Positions 1 to 11,699 of a stretch of DNA of 64,000 nt are shown here, one piece after another. A program made the translations under genes and the position numbers. Within the stretch, counting starts at the first letter, position 1, and each line of letters starts with the position of its first letter. The notes beneath the pieces are model-generated. The model was not told the origin of the DNA and did no database searches. It saw only the letters and a list, made by a program, of their open reading frames with translations. The DNA comes from Hyaloscypha bicolor E. Its lineage: Eukaryota > Ascomycota > Leotiomycetes > Helotiales > Hyaloscyphaceae. The DNA is taken from the NCBI RefSeq assembly GCF_002865645.1, contig NW_020194562.1, positions 248,001 to 312,000 of the forward strand, given 5' to 3'.

Positions 1-153
1 TCTTTTAAGTCGGCAGAGGACCGACTATCGGGTTATTGTCTGTTCTAGTCAAGGGCCAGACTCCGAGGTTAACTAGGTCGTGGAGGACAAGGAACGTCGT
101 CTGCTCTAGTTAAGGGCCAGGCTCCGAGGTTAACTAGGTCTTAGAGGACATAT
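1..153 (-). mobile_element. TRIM-B, interior part (split by hAT)
   Basis: This is the reverse complement of the interior of TRIM-A (about 15,420-15,560). Both share the tandem unit with the core CCTAGTTAACCTCGGAG followed by TGGCCCTTAACTAGAGCA; two units are visible here. The element continues off the left edge of the window. On the right it is cut by the hAT transposon at 154 and resumes at 11,338. The sequence is little mutated compared with TRIM-A, so it is the better guide to the ancestral interior. No protein can be read from this fragment. Confidence 0.8.
146..153. repeat. hAT target-site duplication, left
   Basis: The 8-bp sequence GGACATAT directly precedes the hAT terminus. It matches GGACGTAT at 11,338-11,345 except for one G-to-A transition. 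An 8-bp duplication is the hallmark of hAT insertion. Confidence 0.85.
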
Positions 154-1093
154 CAGGCTTGGCAATGATACCTGAGGCATTGATTCGGTATTGATACTAG
201 ATAGTATTACTCAGGTATTACTAATATCGATACGTATTGATACCGAATCGATTCTTATATCGCTTTCTATCCCGTACCCTTTAATTTTTACTCTCTTTAC
301 TTCTCTCACCTCATATTACGATTCCATTCAGATTATACTCTCAAAATGTCTTCTCTATCTGAACTAGACTCTTCCTTTTTAGCTTCTGCTTTAGCAGAAT
401 TAATTTTGACTTCCCAGAATTATACAAAATAGAGGTCTCCTGCTTGGGAGTACTATCGTTCTCCCACTAAGGAGAAGAACCAAGCTTATCTTTATTGCAC
501 TCATTATACTGATTCAGAAAAATCGCCATATGGTACTTCTATTACTCAGAATATAAAGAAGCACTTGAAAGGCTATTACTAGATTATTATTGAGAAGGTT
601 TTAAGCAAGAACCAAGTGGCGGTTAATTTGTAATTGAAGTAATATTACTAATAAGCTACTGGAACGAGCGAGAGAGAGGAGCTTAATACCGAGATCCTGG
701 AAGCCTATCTCAATAGCTCAATTATTACTAAAGCTTTGATTTCTCTTATTATTATACGGAATTTGTCTTATGCTCTCATTGAATGGCCAGAGTTCCATAC
801 CTTTTGCTAACTACTAAACCGAGCTATTACGGGCAAAATTACGACTTCTTATTCAGGAATTACTAGCTTAATTAAAGAAGCTTAGGGAAAATATCAGAAT
901 ACCGTACGATAAGTACTTTAGGCTATACTCTCACTTATCTATATCTCTCTTAATATCTAGACTTCTCCAAATTAATGGCTTTTACTTGCGATCTGTGGCC
1001 ACTTTACTACGTATAATAGAAAGTAATAAAAGGCCCTTCTTGCTTTAAAGAAGGTTTCTGGCCATAGCTCAGAGGCTTAAATGGCAGTTTTTT

Positions 1094-1098
1094 GGCTA
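1094..1098. repeat. Gy1 target-site duplication, left
   Basis: GGCTA directly precedes the 5' end of the left LTR. The identical GGCTA follows the right LTR at 8,926-8,930. Removing one copy plus the element restores continuity of the hAT transposase. Confidence 0.9.
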
Positions 1099-1396
1099 TG
1101 TGAGGTGTTTGTTGGTAGGTAATAAGACAATAGAATGAATCAGTGTATTGTGAAACCACAGTATTAAATTCAGTACAGAACTAATCTCTGTCCCTCCTGT
1201 AAGGTCCAGGGAAGCCCCCTCTAAATAGGAGGCCCCGATGGCATACATATAATTAGTGATTTATAAGCCTAATGCATATGATGTAAACAGTAGTTAGTTG
1301 GGATATCAAAGGGCTGCCGAACTCCCTGATTAACACCCGCAATATCCGAGGTTCGTCACATGCCCTTAAGTCACGTGCGTCCCTGCACACATCACA
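1099..1396 (-). repeat. Gy1 LTR (left copy; 3' LTR in coding sense)
   Basis: The 298-bp LTR runs TGTGAGG...ATCACA on the plus strand, which is TGTGAT...CCTCACA in the coding sense, with TG..CA ends. It aligns without gaps to 8,628-8,925, and the differences are transitions that convert TG/CA here to TA there. This copy is the least mutated of the four LTRs of the family in the window and is the best proxy for the ancestral LTR. Confidence 0.92.
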
Positions 1397-1898
1397 ACTA
1401 TGCCCCCCTCCTAGGATCTTGTCCCCAAGATCCATTAATCCATCCTAGTAAATATTTAATCGATTATTTATTCAATCGACGTAAACTTCCAGTGTCTTGG
1501 GAGGTGGTTTTGCTAATGCGATCTGGACAATGGACGTAAAAATCGTCCAATCAGATCGGGGCTGAGTAAGCGAGAAGGAAGGGTAATTGCACCCCAGGTA
1601 TAGGGGCTAGCCGGTAATCGCGATTTCGTTTGGGATCTGAGCGTTCTAATTAGCTCGATCCAAAGTGCCAAGGCGCTACCCCACAAAACCAACGCCACCT
1701 GTCAGATCTCGTATCAGAATAATCTGAATAGCTACATGGAAAGTATTTGATAAATATTCGTATGAGAAACCCATGCGAATATTTCTGAGGTCCTGGAGAT
1801 TATTTGCGGGCTCCTGGAAGCATGCGTTAATCGGTTATGCTAGTTTCCGATTAGGACTAGCGCGAAAACTGGTGGTTAATCCAGGTGGTTCTCTACCT

Positions 1899-1908
1899 CT
1901 ATAAAAGG
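1899..1908 (+). promoter_or_regulatory. TATA box for antisense accessory ORF
   Basis: CTATAAAAGG lies about 130 bp upstream of the ancestral start of the accessory ORF, on the strand opposite to gag-pol. It is followed by a pyrimidine-rich leader (CTCTCTTCC and TCTTTTTCTGCCC motifs) typical of fungal promoters. The call rests on sequence only. Confidence 0.5.
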
Positions 1909-2035
1909 ATCTCTTCGCGTCGCTATACGCTCTCTTCCTTTCTAATAACTATATATATAACTTTTTCTGTTATTACCTTCTAGCCTCTTTTTCTGCCCTT
2001 CTCCAAGTCTTCTTTAATTGTTTTTAATTAATTCC

Positions 2036-2764
2036 ATAATATCTTCTTCTAGCTTCGTCGTCCGTCCCTATAATAATAAGCGTAAAGGTAACCTCGCAGC
2101 CTCCTTTCCTATTACTAGTAGATGCTTAAAATGTTTCAAGTATTTGCTTATTAATCCCTTTACCTTATATATTATAGTACCTGGCAAGAAGAATTATGAC
2201 CGTTATAATAAGGATTCTGAGTTTTATATATTAGTAAGTTCTTTAGCTTTAATATCTATTAAAGCTAATGCGATTTCAGATTCCTTACTACTTATTAGAG
2301 GCTTGCTAGTTCTGGGAAGACACCATTATAACCTTTAAGAAATTTCTTGAAGTATATCCTGAATAGTATTATACTAATAAGGATAATGCTATTAATTAAG
2401 TTTTTAAAGACTAGAAGGATACTAATAAGCTTCGGAATTCTTCTTCCTATCTTAATAAGATAGATAATAATACCACTTGGGTTAGTATCCCAAAAGTAAG
2501 TTTTTTCTAATATGCTTAGGTACTTACTAATTCCTTAAAGAAATACCATAATATCTACCTTTAAGGCATTGACCTTATTACCGAGCTTACTACTGAGATT
2601 ACTAAGTAGTCTATTACTAGTGCTTTAAGCGCTAATAATATAATACTTATGGCTATTCGGGACCTGACTTCAGAAGTTCGGGCCTTCCGTAAGGCATATA
2701 TAGCTATTATAAGTTCCTTACTTACTCTTCTTAATATCCTTAATACTAATATTATTATAGTATG
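2036..2764 (+). pseudogene. Accessory ORF antisense to Gy1 gag-pol, cysteine-pair protein
   Basis: An uninterrupted frame to 2,338 continues, after a few RIP-type stops, to about 2,764, giving a protein near 240 residues. The likely start was ATG ATG at 2,036-2,041, now ATA ATA, followed by SSSSFVVRP. An RCLKCFK motif near 2,120-2,140 is followed about 20 residues later by NYDRYNKDSEFY. If the tyrosines are RIP products of TGT/TGC, this reads C-x2-C...C-x2-C-x6-C and may bind zinc. The C-terminal half, with TSALSANN and RDLTSEVRAFRKA, looks helical. The same ORF lies in the same place in Gy2, antisense again (about 25,670-26,400). I do not recognise the family. It is now broken by stops and loss of its start. 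Confidence 0.55.
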
Positions 2765-2899
2765 ACTATATCCCGTTAAGAGATAAGCGGATTCCGGAAA
2801 GTATTAGCTAATTCTTTATTAAGTCCTAAATAGGGCCGGCGTCTGGCGTTCTTGCTTTGGAAATTAGGAATTTGTGGGAATTAGAGTTTATTTATTTAA

Positions 2900-5800
2900 G
2901 ATACCCGTAGCTAGTCTACCTATAATAAACCTTTCTTAATCCTAAACCTTTTTCTAATAATTTAAATATAATTCTCGTAAGCCTTAATAAAACCCTAGAA
3001 AACCTTTATAAGTAAAAAACCCAGGGAAAAAGTATCTCTATTATTATTCCGGGCCTTTTCTTGGCCATCCAGGTCCTCTTTTTCTTTTAAGTAGCCTTTT
3101 TCTTAGTGGTCCAGAATTCTTTTTGACCTTAAGAGGTTATTAAGAGATAGTTTCGGATTCCAAGCCATGGTTTTGGTTATATAATTTCAGAAGTTTCTTG
3201 GAATTTTCAAGGTTAGAGAAAGCAGGTAACCAGGTATTATAATCTTTAGGCCAGGCTTTTTATTTAATTAAATACTATTACTTCTTGCTTCTACTATCTT
3301 ATTAGTAATTAATAATGGCTTTTACTTCCTATTCTTATTCTTTATTATTATCCGCTAATTCCGGAAGTTCTCCGGAAAAGTATAGGTATGGCTCCTAACT
3401 CTTTTTTGCCATATACTTTTTAAGGAAGAAAATATGGAAAGTTAGATATAAATAATTATATATACTTAGTAGTTCTAACTTATATACCGAATTACTAATA
3501 TATTTAAGGATCCTAAACAGACCTATAAATTTTGGCTTAAGCTTTCCTGCCTTAAGTTTAATATTCCTTATTAATAGTATTACCCAGGCTTCTTTAGAGT
3601 AGTATTTAGCTAACCGGTACCTATTATAGTAGGTTTCCCGGTTATTTTATATATAATGCCACAAATCCTTAAGCTTTCTCTACTTTACTTTAAGGATTTC
3701 TAGCCTCTTATATATAGCTAGTACCTCCTCTATAATCCTATTCTCAGGATTTTATAGAAGTTAAGAATAGTATTCGTAATATATATGGAAAGATATATCC
3801 TATAAAACCTAATATTTTAAGTTATTATATGCAAATTCCATAAAAGATAACTTCTTAAACTAATTATTCTTTTAGGTATTATAATAATATCTCAGGTAGT
3901 ATTCCAGGGCCTGGTTCTGCCTTTCTATCTAACTATCTATCTAAGAATAGTAAGCTATATTCAAATACTATTTATATATTAAGTAAAAGCAGAAAGCGGA
4001 CCAGAACTAGCTAGTAAATACCATTTCTTGGTCAGAAATAATTCTATTAGAGAAGCTAAAGATCGAGAAAATATATTCCCATATAATCTTGGCAAGCTCC
4101 GGAAAGTTAATAGTCTTATAATATATAATATATCTCGCTATTTTAGAGTACTAGTTAATAACCACAAGAATTATATTAAAATCGGGACCTCCTGCCAGGT
4201 TCTTATATAATGGCAGACCTATAATAAAATCTATAGAGATCTTACTTCAGGATCTCTCAGGCTATAGTAAACTGCCAAGTAGGCTATATAGCAAATACCT
4301 CTTTGCCTTAACTCTCTAGTAAATATTATATTCTTAATAATAATTATAAATATTTCCTTTTATGTTCTCCTAATACTAGGACCTTCTAAAAAGCTCGAGA
4401 GTTTTCTCTACTTTATAGTATCTAGCTATTAGGTTATTATAATAAAGCTTTATGACTTCTTAATATAAAGCGGGATTATTAAATATAATAATTCTTGAAT
4501 AGTACCTGAGTAGGCCCGAATTATTTTTCCAGATTTCTTTTCCCTTAGTATCTTTCTTACTAAGCCTCTATTTTATAATATTCTAATATTAAGAATTATT
4601 TCTCTAAGCTACCTGGATAATATTTAGAAGGGATTTAGATAGAGGAGCTAGTACTATAGCTCTTTTAGTAGCCGCGTATATCTATATACGGGGAATTAGG
4701 TATTTATAATTATCTAATTTAAAAACTCGGGGGACTAAGAAGTTTTTAGTTCTATTAAGTAATACGGTTATAGATACCCTTATTACCTTAGCTATAGTAG
4801 TAGAGCCTTTAAGATATCTCCCCATACCTTGCTTCTTAACTAATTTTATAGTCAAGGGATTTATAAGATAATCTATCTACTTGTCTTATAATAAATATTT
4901 CTTCTTGGCTATTACGGATATGGCAAGTATTAAATAATACCTATTCTAAAGAGAGAACTCTTTAGATATCTATAAGGACCTCTAAATCATAACTATAAAA
5001 GCTTTCTTTAACTTGTTCTAAAAGGTCAGAAGCCAAGTTATATTAATAGGACCTTCTTTATAATTAGGTCTTTTACTAGGTCTGTCCACTGGATTTGAGG
5101 CGCCTCTATAATAAATAATATTAAAATCATATATTACAAGATATATTACCTAATATACTTAATAGCTCTCTAGATACTTTATTTCTATAAAGTATTAGAG
5201 GTTATTATAGTTTATAATAACCTTAATCATGAACCTGGATTCTTTAAGGTAATAATACTAATACTTAAAGGCTTTAATAATTGCAAGTAGCTCCCTATTA
5301 TGGGTATTATAGTTACGTTTGGCTCCAGAGAGTTTCCGGGACCAGAATACTACTAGATACTAGTGTTTTTTTGGGCTATTACTAGGATTAACTTATTATA
5401 AAATAATACTAGTAATTACGAATTTTGATATATTAGTTTTAATACGAATTTTCTTGGAAGGATTAAAATAGACTAGGATAGGTATTATAGTAAAAGCTTT
5501 TTTTAAAGTCTTAAAGCTTTTAGCCGCTTTATTTATTTATATAAAGAAACCGGATTTCTGGCCCTTTTCTATTTCTTTTAAGAGATCTATTAAGCCTATA
5601 GTTACCTGAAAGTAATAGTAGATAAACCTGCAGTAGAAATTAGTAAATCCAAGAAATACTTAGATATTATAGAATAATTCTGGTTCTGGCTATTTAATAA
5701 TATTACGGACCTATTTAGGATCCGTATAAATATCTTTTATTCTAATAAAAAAGCCCAAAAATTCGACTTTCTTAATATTAAACTCGTATTTACTAAGTTT

Positions 5801-8560
5801 ATAAAATAGGTTATTTTTATATAGCCTGGTAAGTACCTAGCAAACGTAATTATGGTATTTATCCTTATTTCAAGAGTAAATAAGAATATTATCTAAATAA
5901 ATAATTATGAAATAATTCAGGAGCCCTATAAGCATAGTATTAATATATACTTGAAATATGGCTAGTATATTAGCTAGCCCAAAAGGTATTATAAGATATT
6001 TAAAATAGCTATAGCAGGTCCTAAAAGCTATTTTTTACTTATATTCTTTACGAATTCTTACCTAATAATATATATCCTTAAGATCTAGCTTTATAAAGAT
6101 CTTGGCTTCTCGAAGCTAGTCAAGGATCTTATTAATAAGAGAAAGCGGATACTAATTCTTAATCATGACTTAGTTAAGTCTATAATAATTAATATAAAGA
6201 TATAGTCCTTTATCTTTCTTGGGAACAAAAAGAATAGGCACTCTTACTAGGCTTTTATTAGGCCTTATCTAACGTTTATAAAGCGTATCCTGTAAATATA
6301 AATATAATACTTCTAGTTAGGTCTCTAATAGATTATATAAAGGCCCATACGGGACCATACTATCTATATTAATAGAGTATTTAATATTGCCAAGATTAGG
6401 AAGTTCTAAAGCTTTATTAGGGTTAAAAACCTCTAAGAAGTCTTTATATTTATTATCCCGGAAGTAGATAAGTACCTCTAAGGCCCCTTTCCGGAGGATA
6501 TTAATTTGCCGTATTAAAAACTCCTATTTAGTATTACTAGAACCATATAATAAAGTAGAGACCTAGTAACTATTACAAATATATAAAGCCTATTATCTAG
6601 GACAGTTATATTTGCCTTTAGTTAAGAATAAAACTTGAGGCACTAGCTTAGGGTACCAGTTAAGCTCCTTACCAAATTCTTTTAGTATTAGGATCTTAAT
6701 ATTATTAGGCCATATAGGTATATATGCCTATTATTTCTTAATATAATCTATATATTATATAAGAATTACTTTATAAAATTCCATGCTAAAGATAAGGCTA
6801 TAAGAGCCAATATTCTTATACCTATAGAACCAGAGCTTAAAAGAATGCGTCTTGCTATAATTATCTATAATAAATACCTTAAGATTATAGGCTTAATAGA
6901 CCTTAAATCTATTCCTATAAAAGGTTATAAATTCTTGGTTATACTTAGCTAAGGCGGCAAAGCCCCGGCTTTGAGCCTAATTATTATTAAGGAAGTTATA
7001 GTCTAATCCGGTATTACCGAGTTCGCTATATATCTCTGAGGTACCTACTTCTGGCTATATTAATCTTGCTTGAATAGTTATATAAAGTAATATGCCTTTT
7101 TTATTATGGCCAAAATTATTAATATTTAAGATTTGGCCTTCCCTTTTCCCTGTTCCTTAGGAGGGTTTCCTCTAGAGCGCTCCTCTATAGTAATAGTATT
7201 AACCTGCTTCTATAGACGCCTTGACTTTTCTATGGTTTTGGCCTTATTAGGGTTCTGCCGAGCCTATTTAGTATACTTGGAATACTTCATATTTCCTGAG
7301 AAGTATTCTTTCTATCCATAAGTCTAATAAACCATACCTAAAGTAGAACTAGTATTCTATTAAGGCCTTAAAGGAGCCAAAGTATTATCTAAGGGTTTCT
7401 CACGTGATTTTCGGAACTTATTCTTTCTTTTTTAATGGCCTTACGAATCAGAATTCGCTAAGTCAGAGTCCTTGGGGGCAGAATTGCCCTTACTAGACTC
7501 CCCCGCCTTTGCTTTCCTTAATTTGGGATAAGTAGTATATTCTACTTTCTGAGCTTTCTCAAGCTACTCGGAAATAGATACCGCCTTATTTCCTAAGAAA
7601 ATAGATATAAATATCTAACGAGTCTTATAGTTAGATAAAGCAGTATCGAGAGTCCGGACCCGGTCCCTCTCAGGGCATAGGTCCTAGTTAACTTCGAGAC
7701 TAATTATCCGAATATATAACTCGGTAACTATCTCGCTATCCTTCTAATAAAGATCTCGGAGTTCCTTAAAGGCATCTTATTAACGGGTTTAAGGTACTTA
7801 GAGTATATTAGCCAAGTAGGCCTTAAATCGCTCCTAATAAACCTCATATAATAATAGGCTTTGCTTTATTATAGCCTCCCAAGTATCGTGAGGTTCGTCC
7901 CTAAGGGCACTTATAGTAGAGTTAATTCTAGAAGAGTATCTATTATAAGTCCAAGGCTAGGTCCTAAAGACTGCCTTCCAGGAGAATACGAATGTTCTCT
8001 ATTCCTTAAGGGACTTTCTATAATATAAGTTAGGCGTCCGGACCTTAAGAAGCTTCTCTCGGTCCAAATATATCTTTAGGATATTATATAGTGGCTCCTA
8101 ACAAATAGTATTGAGATTACTCTCAAAGCTTATTATATTAGGAAAGGGGATAGGTTCTAATCCTATTTCAGGAAGTTCTCTAGTAGGAATTATCAAGGAA
8201 GAGGAGGTAGACTTATGAATAGAGTTTCTATAAGATATAGTAAACCGCAAGGTATCCCTGAGGATACCCTTATATTACTCTAACTATAGGATATGCTAGT
8301 TAATTACATCTACTAATTCTTGCTTTTGTTAGAGCGCTTTGACTTTAGTATATAAGCCCTGTTCCGTAGCTTGGGCAGTAGTAACTCGGGCATTAATCTC
8401 GGTATCTTAATTATTACCGGGATTATTTCCGTTATTATTACTGGCTCTCGGAGGCTCCTGAGGGGCCCCGTTAAAAGTATTAGACAAGCCTTTGCCATTA
8501 CCTATATCGGGGTTAATCTGGTTAACTTCCTCTATAGGAATAGCTTTGGTAAGGGGTCAT
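2900..8560 (-). pseudogene. Gy1 gag-pol polyprotein, RIP-inactivated
   Basis: Reading the minus strand from right to left: a gag region starts near 8,560, with text such as QGLYTKVKAL and LEPIPFPNIISFES, which aligns to Gy2 gag. Reverse transcriptase lies at about 6,280-5,600, with VPILFVPKKDKG, IFIKLDLKD and the catalytic YLDNILIYS (YLDD with D-to-N from RIP) near 5,875-5,912. RNase H and integrase follow, with a chromodomain-like C-terminus near 3,300-3,100 by comparison with Gy2. Stops occur every few dozen codons. The product would have reverse-transcribed and integrated the element. The identification is secure from RT; the edges of the other domains are approximate. Confidence 0.8.
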
Positions 8561-8627
8561 ATATTTCACAGATTTCGAGATATAATTGCTTATTAAACTA
8601 CTTCCTTTGAGGGTAGAGAGATTAGCT

Positions 8628-8925
8628 TGTGAGGTATTTATTAGTAGGTAATAAGATAATAGAATGAATTAGTATATTATGAAACCACAGTATTAAATTC
8701 AGTATAGAACTAATCTCTGTTCCTCCTATAAGGTCCAGGGAAGCCCCCTCTAAATAGGAGGCCCTAATGGCATATATATAATTAGTGATTTATAAGCCTA
8801 ATATATATAATATAAATAGTAGTTAGTTGGGATATTAAAGGGCTGCCGAACTCCCTGATTAATACCTGCAATATCCGAGATTCGTTATATGCCCTTAAGT
8901 CACGTGCGTTCCTATATATATTACA
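8628..8925 (-). repeat. Gy1 LTR (right copy; 5' LTR in coding sense)
   Basis: 298 bp, collinear with 1,099-1,396 but more strongly mutated at TG/CA sites (for example CAGTGTATTGTG became TAGTATATTATG). It ends TATTACA and is followed by the GGCTA duplication at 8,926-8,930. Confidence 0.92.
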
Positions 8926-10306
8926 GGCTAGTTCTTTAAAATTACGGCATTATTAATAAGCTTGGAGCTATTATAAGTAATAATGCTTCTATAAATAATG
9001 TTCTTTGTTATATGATTTAAAAGGAGCTAAAGGATATGCTTGGCTTAAATTAGAAAGCAGATTACTAGCATATTTGCTATCTGGGCCATATTATTAATCT
9101 GATTATATAAGCCTTCTTATTTATGAATTAGGTTAGCTTGGAGAAGCTTGATTTATATAATGAGCAAGAGTAAGCTAAAGCCTTTAATATAATAGAGGCA
9201 ATAAGGGCCTAATTCAGGCTAATAGGTTCCCTTGGCCAAGTATATAATATTATAGTTCATATTCGTGGATTAGCTAGAAGAATAGAGAAGTTCCGTATAC
9301 TTATAGGAAGGCTAATTCTAATAGATAATTATATGAGATGGAATAGCTAGTATAAGATGCTTCTTGTATTACTTAACTTATGGCCTATAGTAGAAAGGTA
9401 TTATTAAGATTATAAAGAGGAGCTTGAGGAGGATATCTTAACTCCTAAAGATTAGAAAAAGCTTCGTATGATTAAGGAGTTCCTTGCTCCTTTTATACGA
9501 GCTACTCTTGCTACTAAGGGCTCGACTTCTCTTGATTCTACCCTTTTTATAATAGATATTTTAATTAAATACCTCTAAGAAGAGAATATAAGTTTTCCTT
9601 TTCTATTATATAATTATACTAATTCTAATAGGCCAAATATTAGAAGAGTAGAGATCCAGAAGGAAAAGACTTTCTTTGCCAAATTAAGGTAGTATATAAG
9701 GTTCTGGATAATTATTATATAAAGACTAATATATCTCTAGTTTATACTACTGTATTAATTTTAAATTCTCGTAATTATATAAGATATATTAAGATATACT
9801 GGCTAAAGAAATAGTCCAAACTAGTTCTAGTTAAGGTTAAAAAGCTCTGGGAGAAATATAGGAAAAGGGCTATAATTATACCTATTTCTCTAGCTTTTTT
9901 GTATAATAGCTTGTCTTATGAAATATTAGAACTAGATACTTTTAATCGAATTTCTATATCTCTCCGGGTAGTAGCTCGGCCTATAAGTTAAGACGAGTTT
10001 GAGGACTATAACTCACTAGTATTACATGATCCTGGTAAATAGGGGGCCCTTGCTTAGTAGTATTAGGATATATAGAGGTAATACTAGCCAAGGCTCTCTC
10101 TTATGGCTATTAATATTCTCTCTATTTCACTAATAAGTAATGAGCCAGAGAGAGTATTTTCAGGGAATTAACGTATAGTAGGCTAGGATAGGGCAAAAAT
10201 AGAGGCAGAGACTATTGAGATATGAGAGTACTTAAAGTATTAGAAAAAGAGTAGAATTCTAAATACTTTCCTTGAAACTAGCTAGGGAAAAATTAAAAAA
10301 GGGTAA

Positions 10307-11260
10307 ATATTAAGAGCTTAATATAGTTTATTAGGTATTATATAAAAGCCAGGCAATCGTATAATATAAAGAAAGTAGTCCTATCTATTTATTTGTAATA
10401 GAAGGAATACTCTGGCCAGGGTAATATCCAGGCTTTGAAACCCGGCTACTTCGTATAATTTGAGGGGGTTTAGGTTATTCTCTACTATTACCCTCTCCCC
10501 TATTATTATTAATATCTCATATATTATAATAGGTCGCATGACTATAACGAATATAGTTACTATATGCTTTATGCCACTCTTCTCCAGGAACCCTTAAGCA
10601 TTTCTCAAAAATGCCTTGACTATTTTGGCAAGTAGTATAAGGAGTACGGATATTAACTTGGCTACTATATTATTTAGTATAGATCATATAAAGTATAAAG
10701 AAGTAACTTATACTCGTTGAGTTAAGATTATATTAATAACCTCAGGAAAAAGCGGGATATTAAAGGTATTAGGAGTATAGGGACCCTTGATTATGATATC
10801 TAAGGGGGCAGGATTGGCAATATTAAAGGTATTTCGCTATTGAGGGCTACTAGTAATAATAGATAGCTCTAGTTTATTATCTCTTATATAAAGGAAGTAA
10901 TATACGTTATTATAGCCATTAAGACAAGTCCAGATTACTAGATCTTGCTGAGCTTGAGCTGTTATCTTAACTAGTATATGTATATATATATATATGTATA
11001 TGTGTGTATAGGGATAGGTAGAATAGAGGGTATATGGAAAGTATATATAAATTGGAGAGAGGGTTAGGAGCTAAGAGCTTATTTTAAAGGTATCTGAATT
11101 ATTGAAAATTAAAAATGGGAGTATAAATAACTCAGATTAAGCTATATTGTATTATATGAAGCTATGATTCACGTAGTTATTTAGTATAGTTTAGACGATG
11201 GCACCAAAATTAGCTGGGGCCTTAGAAATAGGGCAAAGTATTACTAAGAATTGATTCGGT
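10307..11260. other. hAT 3' portion, no assignable gene
   Basis: This sequence lies between the transposase stop and the right terminus of the hAT element. It is moderately RIPped. It holds a TATATG/TG microsatellite at about 10,973-11,010 and no frame that I can assign. It may be the element's 3' UTR or a decayed second ORF. Confidence 0.4.
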
Positions 11261-11337
11261 ATTAATAGTATTGATACCTTACGATTCTGGCATTGATACG
11301 TATCGATACCGGAAATTAGGTATTTCTGCCAAGCCTG

Positions 11338-11699
11338 GGACGTATCTTTCTTCTTTGAGTTCGGGAAGATTGCCTACCGAACGTCAGGAGCGGAATTCTG
11401 TCTTTGCTCCCCAAGGACAAGCACGGGTCCTTTGCCGGTAGTATTATATCGCCTCTATAGGCCAAGTCGAGTGAGCTTAGTATTATGTAACGGCGGGATC
11501 GAGGCAATAGTACAAAGGCTCAAAGATCTAGGAAAATCCCATGTATTAAGAATACTAAGCTAAGGAGAAGAAGGAGAGAGAGAAGGAAAGGGGATAAAAG
11601 GAGGGAAATACTAGCTAAAACCACTGAAACGCCGGCTAGCTAGGTGAAACTAGTCATATAATAGCCACTCCCTTTTGGCCCCTAGCTAGCGCCGTCACA
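11338..11699 (-). mobile_element. TRIM-B, 5' end and LTR (continuation of 1-153)
   Basis: Reverse complement of TRIM-A 15,060-15,420. It contains a 214-bp LTR at 11,486-11,699, which in the sense strand starts TGTGACGGCG and ends CGCCGTTACA, a clean TG..CA pair with 9-bp imperfect inverted ends. The first 8 bp (GGACGTAT) are the right-hand copy of the hAT target duplication. GAGTG (11,700-11,704) would be the retroelement's own flanking duplication, but its partner lies off the left edge of the window. There is little RIP here. Confidence 0.85.

Larger units (their letters stand above)
1099..8925 (-). mobile_element. Gy1: Ty3/gypsy LTR retrotransposon (minus strand)
   Basis: A complete 7,827-bp element flanked by GGCTA duplications and bounded by two 298-bp LTRs (1,099-1,396 and 8,628-8,925). 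The coding strand is minus: gag lies at the right and pol runs leftward. It belongs to the same family as Gy2 (19,516-27,344), which has identical LTR length and the same interior order in the opposite orientation. A non-gag/pol ORF on the opposite strand occupies the segment between pol and the left LTR (2,036-2,764). The interior is heavily RIPped except for roughly 1,099-1,900, which keeps normal base composition. Confidence 0.93.
346..10306 (+). pseudogene. hAT transposase, RIP-inactivated and split
   Basis: The start is the ATG at 346, giving MSSLSELDSSFLASAL. A first stop (TAG from CAG) falls at 430-432. A BED-type zinc finger is readable at about 480-565, with the pattern YLYCTHYTD and then KKHLK. 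Central hAT transposase text follows up to 1,098, including LLLAICGHFTTYNRK near 975 and LALKKVSGHSSEA near 1,045. The frame resumes after Gy1 at 8,931. The C-terminal hAT dimerisation segment is clear at about 10,090-10,250, with LSLMAINILSISLISNEPER followed by VFSGNQRIV, and the protein ends at a TAA near 10,304. The catalytic core is too eroded to check. The protein would have bound and cut the terminal repeats. It is certainly non-functional: it has many in-frame stops and a 7.8-kb insertion. Confidence 0.85.
154..11337 (+). mobile_element. hAT DNA transposon, interrupted by gypsy element Gy1
   Basis: The ends are perfect 11-bp terminal inverted repeats, CAGGCTTGGCA at 154 and TGCCAAGCCTG ending at 11,337, flanked by an 8-bp target duplication. 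Subterminal repeats of the type TATTGATAC / GTATCGATACC occur at both ends (180-250 and 11,250-11,310). Without the nested Gy1 insertion and its 5-bp duplication the element is about 3.35 kb, a normal size for an autonomous fungal hAT. Coding remnants of a transposase run on the plus strand on both sides of Gy1. Many CAG and CAA codons have become TAG and TAA, so it is inactive. The mutation pattern indicates RIP. Confidence 0.92.

Noticed and set aside
8371..8610. 79-residue plus-strand ORF with a homologue at 19,831-20,070
   Set aside because: Both are antisense shadows of the gag N-terminus of Gy1/Gy2. The sense frame reads as gag (GLYTKVKAL), so conservation comes from gag.
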